A DNA stretch of 64,000 nt, taken from Bartonella koehlerae C-29 (GTDB lineage Bacteria; Pseudomonadota; Alphaproteobacteria; Rhizobiales; Rhizobiaceae). The notes below the pieces were generated by a model. The model saw only the letters and a list, made by a program, of their open reading frames with translations, ran no database searches and was not told the DNA's origin. Of this stretch, positions 61,150 to 64,000 are shown piece by piece. The stretch is taken from positions 970,160-1,034,159 of the forward strand of contig NZ_KL407334.1 of NCBI RefSeq assembly GCF_000706625.1, in the 5' to 3' direction. Each line of letters begins with the position of its first letter. Position 1 is the stretch's first letter. A program made the position numbers and the translations under genes.

Positions 61150-62450
61150 AAAATAAAAAATTCAAAGCCATTTTATTTTTAATGATAGCTGTAACGGTCA
61201 TGCCAGAGATAAATTTTTTAAGCTCTTTGTGATTAAAATTGATATGATCTTAGTCAATTTTAATTAAAAATAACATAAGCACCATTAATTTTTTGGTCGT
61301 GGCGGGCTGTTATACTTACATTAACTAATTGTGCCGTAGAGAACGCTATAACGTTTAGGTGGAAAGGCAGAAAATTTTATGTAAACACGTTGGCCTTTTT
61401 CTAAAAAGCCAATATCTCGGTTATCAAAAAACGCTTCCACGATGAGGCTATCTGTGCCAGGAACAAACACGCTTTAAAGTTTTACCCGTCTCTACAAAGC
61501 CGCCTAAAGTGTGAATATTTAAATCATCTATCAATGGGTGCACAAAATGATAAGTGTTCAAGACGATATTGGCTATAGTATGGTTTTATAAAGCCTTAAA
61601 AAGAGAGTTCTGTTTCAAGAGAAAGTTGCCGATAATGGGTGATCTCATCGGAAATGAGGGTTTTGTGTCATTGTTGACGGAGGCCTTTTATTTCAGCGAT
61701 ATTTTTTTCCAAGTGCTTTTGATTGGTTAAAGTTTCGTGTTCCACATTTTTAAAGTCATGTAAACGTTTTAAATCAAGAGAATTGCTGATGATTTTTGTT
61801 TCCATCAGACTTTTGGAAACTTTGAGCTTTTTCTTGGCTTAATTGTTAGTCATCTTGTAATTTATCCAATTTCGCATATTGGACAGCACTGCTGTATGTG
61901 ACTCGATCAGTCTGAGTTTTTCAGTGTTTTTACTTTATCTTGTAGCGATTTTCAGTGTTTTTACTTTATCTTGTAGCGATTGAAGAATAGCACTGATGAG
62001 TTTTTTCCCTTCCATCCCTGCCCTACTGCTTGCTGCTGGAGGTAGAAATTTGCAAGATAAGCAAGTCATTTTGTTACAAAATACTTATCCAAGAGATCAC
62101 TTTCACTCAACGCTGCTAAAATGGCTGCGGAAATTTGCGCTTAAAGAGTTTTCTGGGCAATATCTGTTTGAACTCGTGCACGTTCATTTAAGACTTTACG
62201 TAGATCTGATTGAATAAGGAGATCGCCTTGATGAACGGAATTGTTCTTCTTTTACAAGAATTTTCTCAATAGGGCCTGTATTTTGCGCTTGAAGCAGCTG
62301 GACATAAGGTGGTGGGTATAACTGCTTCTTGCCTCCGTGCAACAATCTCTGTTTTTTGAGAAAGCTATCAATTACAATAAAAAAGGAATAAAGCAATCAA
62401 AACAGAAACTACTATATAAAAGGTTGGCGATAAAGAGCGCAAATGAGATA
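61150..62450 (-). pseudogene. HlyD-like type I secretion adaptor, decayed
   Basis: Remnants of a periplasmic membrane-fusion protein. At about 62200-62330 the minus strand reads YVQLLQAQNTGPIEKILVKE, the usual first half of the biotinyl-lipoyl-like domain. Lower down come a coiled-coil part (about 61600-61950) and a beta-barrel part such as DNRDIGFLEKGQRVYIKFSA (about 61360-61430). Frames shift and stop repeatedly, and a 31-base tandem duplication interrupts the coiled coil. The gene sat between the HlyB- and HlyC-like genes. Coordinates are approximate. Confidence 0.75.
61919..61980. repeat. 31-bp tandem duplication
   Basis: Two identical 31-base units, 61919-61949 and 61950-61980, each starting TTTCAGTGTTTTTACTTTAT and ending TTGTAGCGAT. 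The unit length is not a multiple of three, so the duplication shifts the frame of the HlyD-like remnant. It looks like a slippage event during decay. Confidence 0.9.
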
Positions 62451-63860
62451 CCTTATATACCTTTTTTCCTTCAAATCAGTAAAATTTAATATGGTTGCAT
62501 GCTGAGAAAAAAGATCACGTTTGTGGATAATGACGAGAACGATACGATTTTGCAAAATTATATAAATGTTCAACAATTTTTGTATTGATCGTATCATCCA
62601 ATGCGGAAGTGGGGTTCATTTAGAATAAAAAGCTGCGGTTCTATCAGAAAAAAACAAGCCAATGCTAAATGCTAAGCGTTGACGTTACCCACCTGAAAAA
62701 GTCACTTTACTCGCCCACTTGGGTATTAAGCCATTGAGGCAATTGAGCAATAAGATCATGACAAGCGCTAGCACGAATTGCAGCGTTGATTTCATCCTCA
62801 GTCGTATCTGTTTTGGCAAGATACAAATTTTCAAGAATGGTTCCGGAAATAAAGACGAGGACTTTGAGAAAAATCGATAATTGTTTTGTGCACGCCACGG
62901 ATATCAAAATTCTGTAAAGATTGATGGTTAATCAATATCTGCTCATTTGATGGGGGGGAGAGAGCACAGAGAAGTTTGGCTAAAGTTGATTTTCCACAGC
63001 TTGAAGGACTAAGAAACGTAATAGGCTTACCAAGTTGTAAATAAATATCAAGATGGTTAAATAATAGGTATTTCTCCATAAAAAAACAAATATCTTTTGC
63101 TTCATGATAGGGCGCTGTAGTAAGCTGAATGGACGCCTTTTCCTTTTTCCATTCTGAAGGGGGGTAAGAATATCACTCAAACGAAGACGAGAAATTTTTA
63201 GGTGTTGACTTCCATAAAGACGCAAGGCTTAAGATAGTAGAAGATTGCTCGCGAGAAGATGAAAGGCAATAAGTTGCCGTAGCTTAATCTGGTTTTGCAG
63301 CACTGCTTTAGCTTCAAAAAAGATAATAAAAATGGTCGAAAAGGTTACAAAAAATATGGCTTAAAGCTTCATTTGAAAGATGAAATTTACTGGCTCTGTG
63401 AGGCTTTGATCAAGACTGTGGGCTATAAATATAAAGTTTTTTGCATGCGTATTGTATGAGTTGGTTCTTTTATGTGTGCTTTGATAGCTTCAAGGTTGGT
63501 GAAACTTTCTATAAGGCACGATTAATGGGTGGCTTGCAGAGTGAAAGCACGGCATAATTGTTGGCGTAAAACAGGGTAAACCAATGCTAAAGATCCTATT
63601 TGCAAGGGTAAAATAATAAGGATAATGAAGGTAAGTTTCGGTCTAGTGGAAAAGAGCACTGCGAGATAAATAATGGCGAACAGAACATTCAGTACGGTTT
63701 TTGCAATGGTTCCTGTTAAAAGACCGCCAATCGTATCAACTTCTCCAATACAAGTAAATAGTTCCCTCATTTTCCAATGGCATAAAATAGGCAAGGAGAG
63801 GCTTAACCCACGGGTGCAATTGCTAATAGTTTGACGGTTGCCGAAAGCTTGATAAGAAAT
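62451..63860 (-). pseudogene. HlyB-like type I secretion ABC exporter, decayed
   Basis: Pieces of an RTX-type ABC exporter in several minus-strand frames. The membrane part is seen at 63522-63760 (GEVDTIGGLLTGTIAKTVLN; RPKLTFIILIILPLQIGSLA). RLSDILTP at about 63160 leads into the nucleotide-binding domain. The Walker A there reads SPSSCGKSTLAKLL where GPSGCGKST is expected. TEDEINAAIRASACHDLIAQ follows, then a broken signature region near 62640-62700, and a switch-like VIIHKRDLF near 62500. The damaged P-loop and many stops mean no function. The upstream end of the gene lies at about 63850 or was lost. Confidence 0.75.
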
Positions 63861-64000
63861 ACTGCTGCAGGATTTGCACAGAAGGTTTGCATGTATTGGT
63901 GATAATTTATTTAAAATAGTATAAAGATATCTTTGAATTATTAATTTGTAATAAAAGTACCAAATTATATATTTAAAATATGTATTAACTGGACTTTTTA

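Overview
The window looks like a Bartonella chromosome segment (Hyphomicrobiales, Alphaproteobacteria). The grounds are its low GC content, a citrate synthase that closely resembles remembered Bartonella GltA sequences, the rhizobial/Brucella-type gene order (rpsB-tsf-pyrH-frr-[uppS]-cdsA-rseP-bamA-lpxD-fabZ-lpxA-lpxI-lpxB and gltA-gltX-comEC), two glutamyl-tRNA synthetases, many decaying genes, and large surface-protein genes next to long gene-poor gaps. The species cannot be fixed from the sequence alone.

Layout. 1-280: end of an L-serine dehydratase gene. 0.7-7.4 kb: a SPOR-domain D-Ala-D-Ala carboxypeptidase, a frameshifted clpS in front of an intact clpA, a HIT protein, RidA and the envelope protein EipB. 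7.5-20.7 kb: one long plus-strand block for translation (rpsB, tsf, pyrH, frr), phospholipid synthesis (cdsA), envelope proteolysis (rseP), outer-membrane protein assembly (bamA) and lipid A (lpxD, fabZ, lpxA, lpxI, lpxB). The uppS gene expected between frr and cdsA is present only as a decayed remnant. 20.7-23.8 kb: a minus-strand polar amino-acid ABC importer. 24.7-30.2 kb: gltA and gltX (minus) and divergent comEC. 30.5-40.6 kb: rpiA, a DUF2059 protein, gor, class II DAHP synthase, nadE, a second gltX, a RhlE-type helicase and NAD kinase. 40.8 kb: tRNA-Arg(CCG). 41.5-46.1 kb: a lone hutH and an APC-family amino-acid permease, possibly a histidine uptake and deamination pair, with long gaps between them.

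46.1-64 kb is accessory. A two-partner secretion pair, fhaC-fhaB, encodes a 2656-residue exoprotein. Its C-terminus is a serine-hydrolase-like domain (GHSRG nucleophile elbow with candidate Asp and His), and the fhaB stop overlaps by four bases the start of a small lipoprotein gene that is now frameshifted. This looks like a toxin-immunity arrangement. Next is a classical autotransporter with a Fur-box-like palindrome upstream. The last 3.4 kb, on the minus strand, hold the broken remains of an RTX-type type I secretion cassette: HlyB-like exporter, HlyD-like adaptor and HlyC-like toxin acyltransferase.

The observations I consider most worth checking are the FhaB hydrolase tip with its overlapping lipoprotein, the decayed uppS in an otherwise intact essential operon, the clpS frameshift, the decayed hlyB-hlyD-hlyC cassette, and the Fur-like site before the autotransporter.
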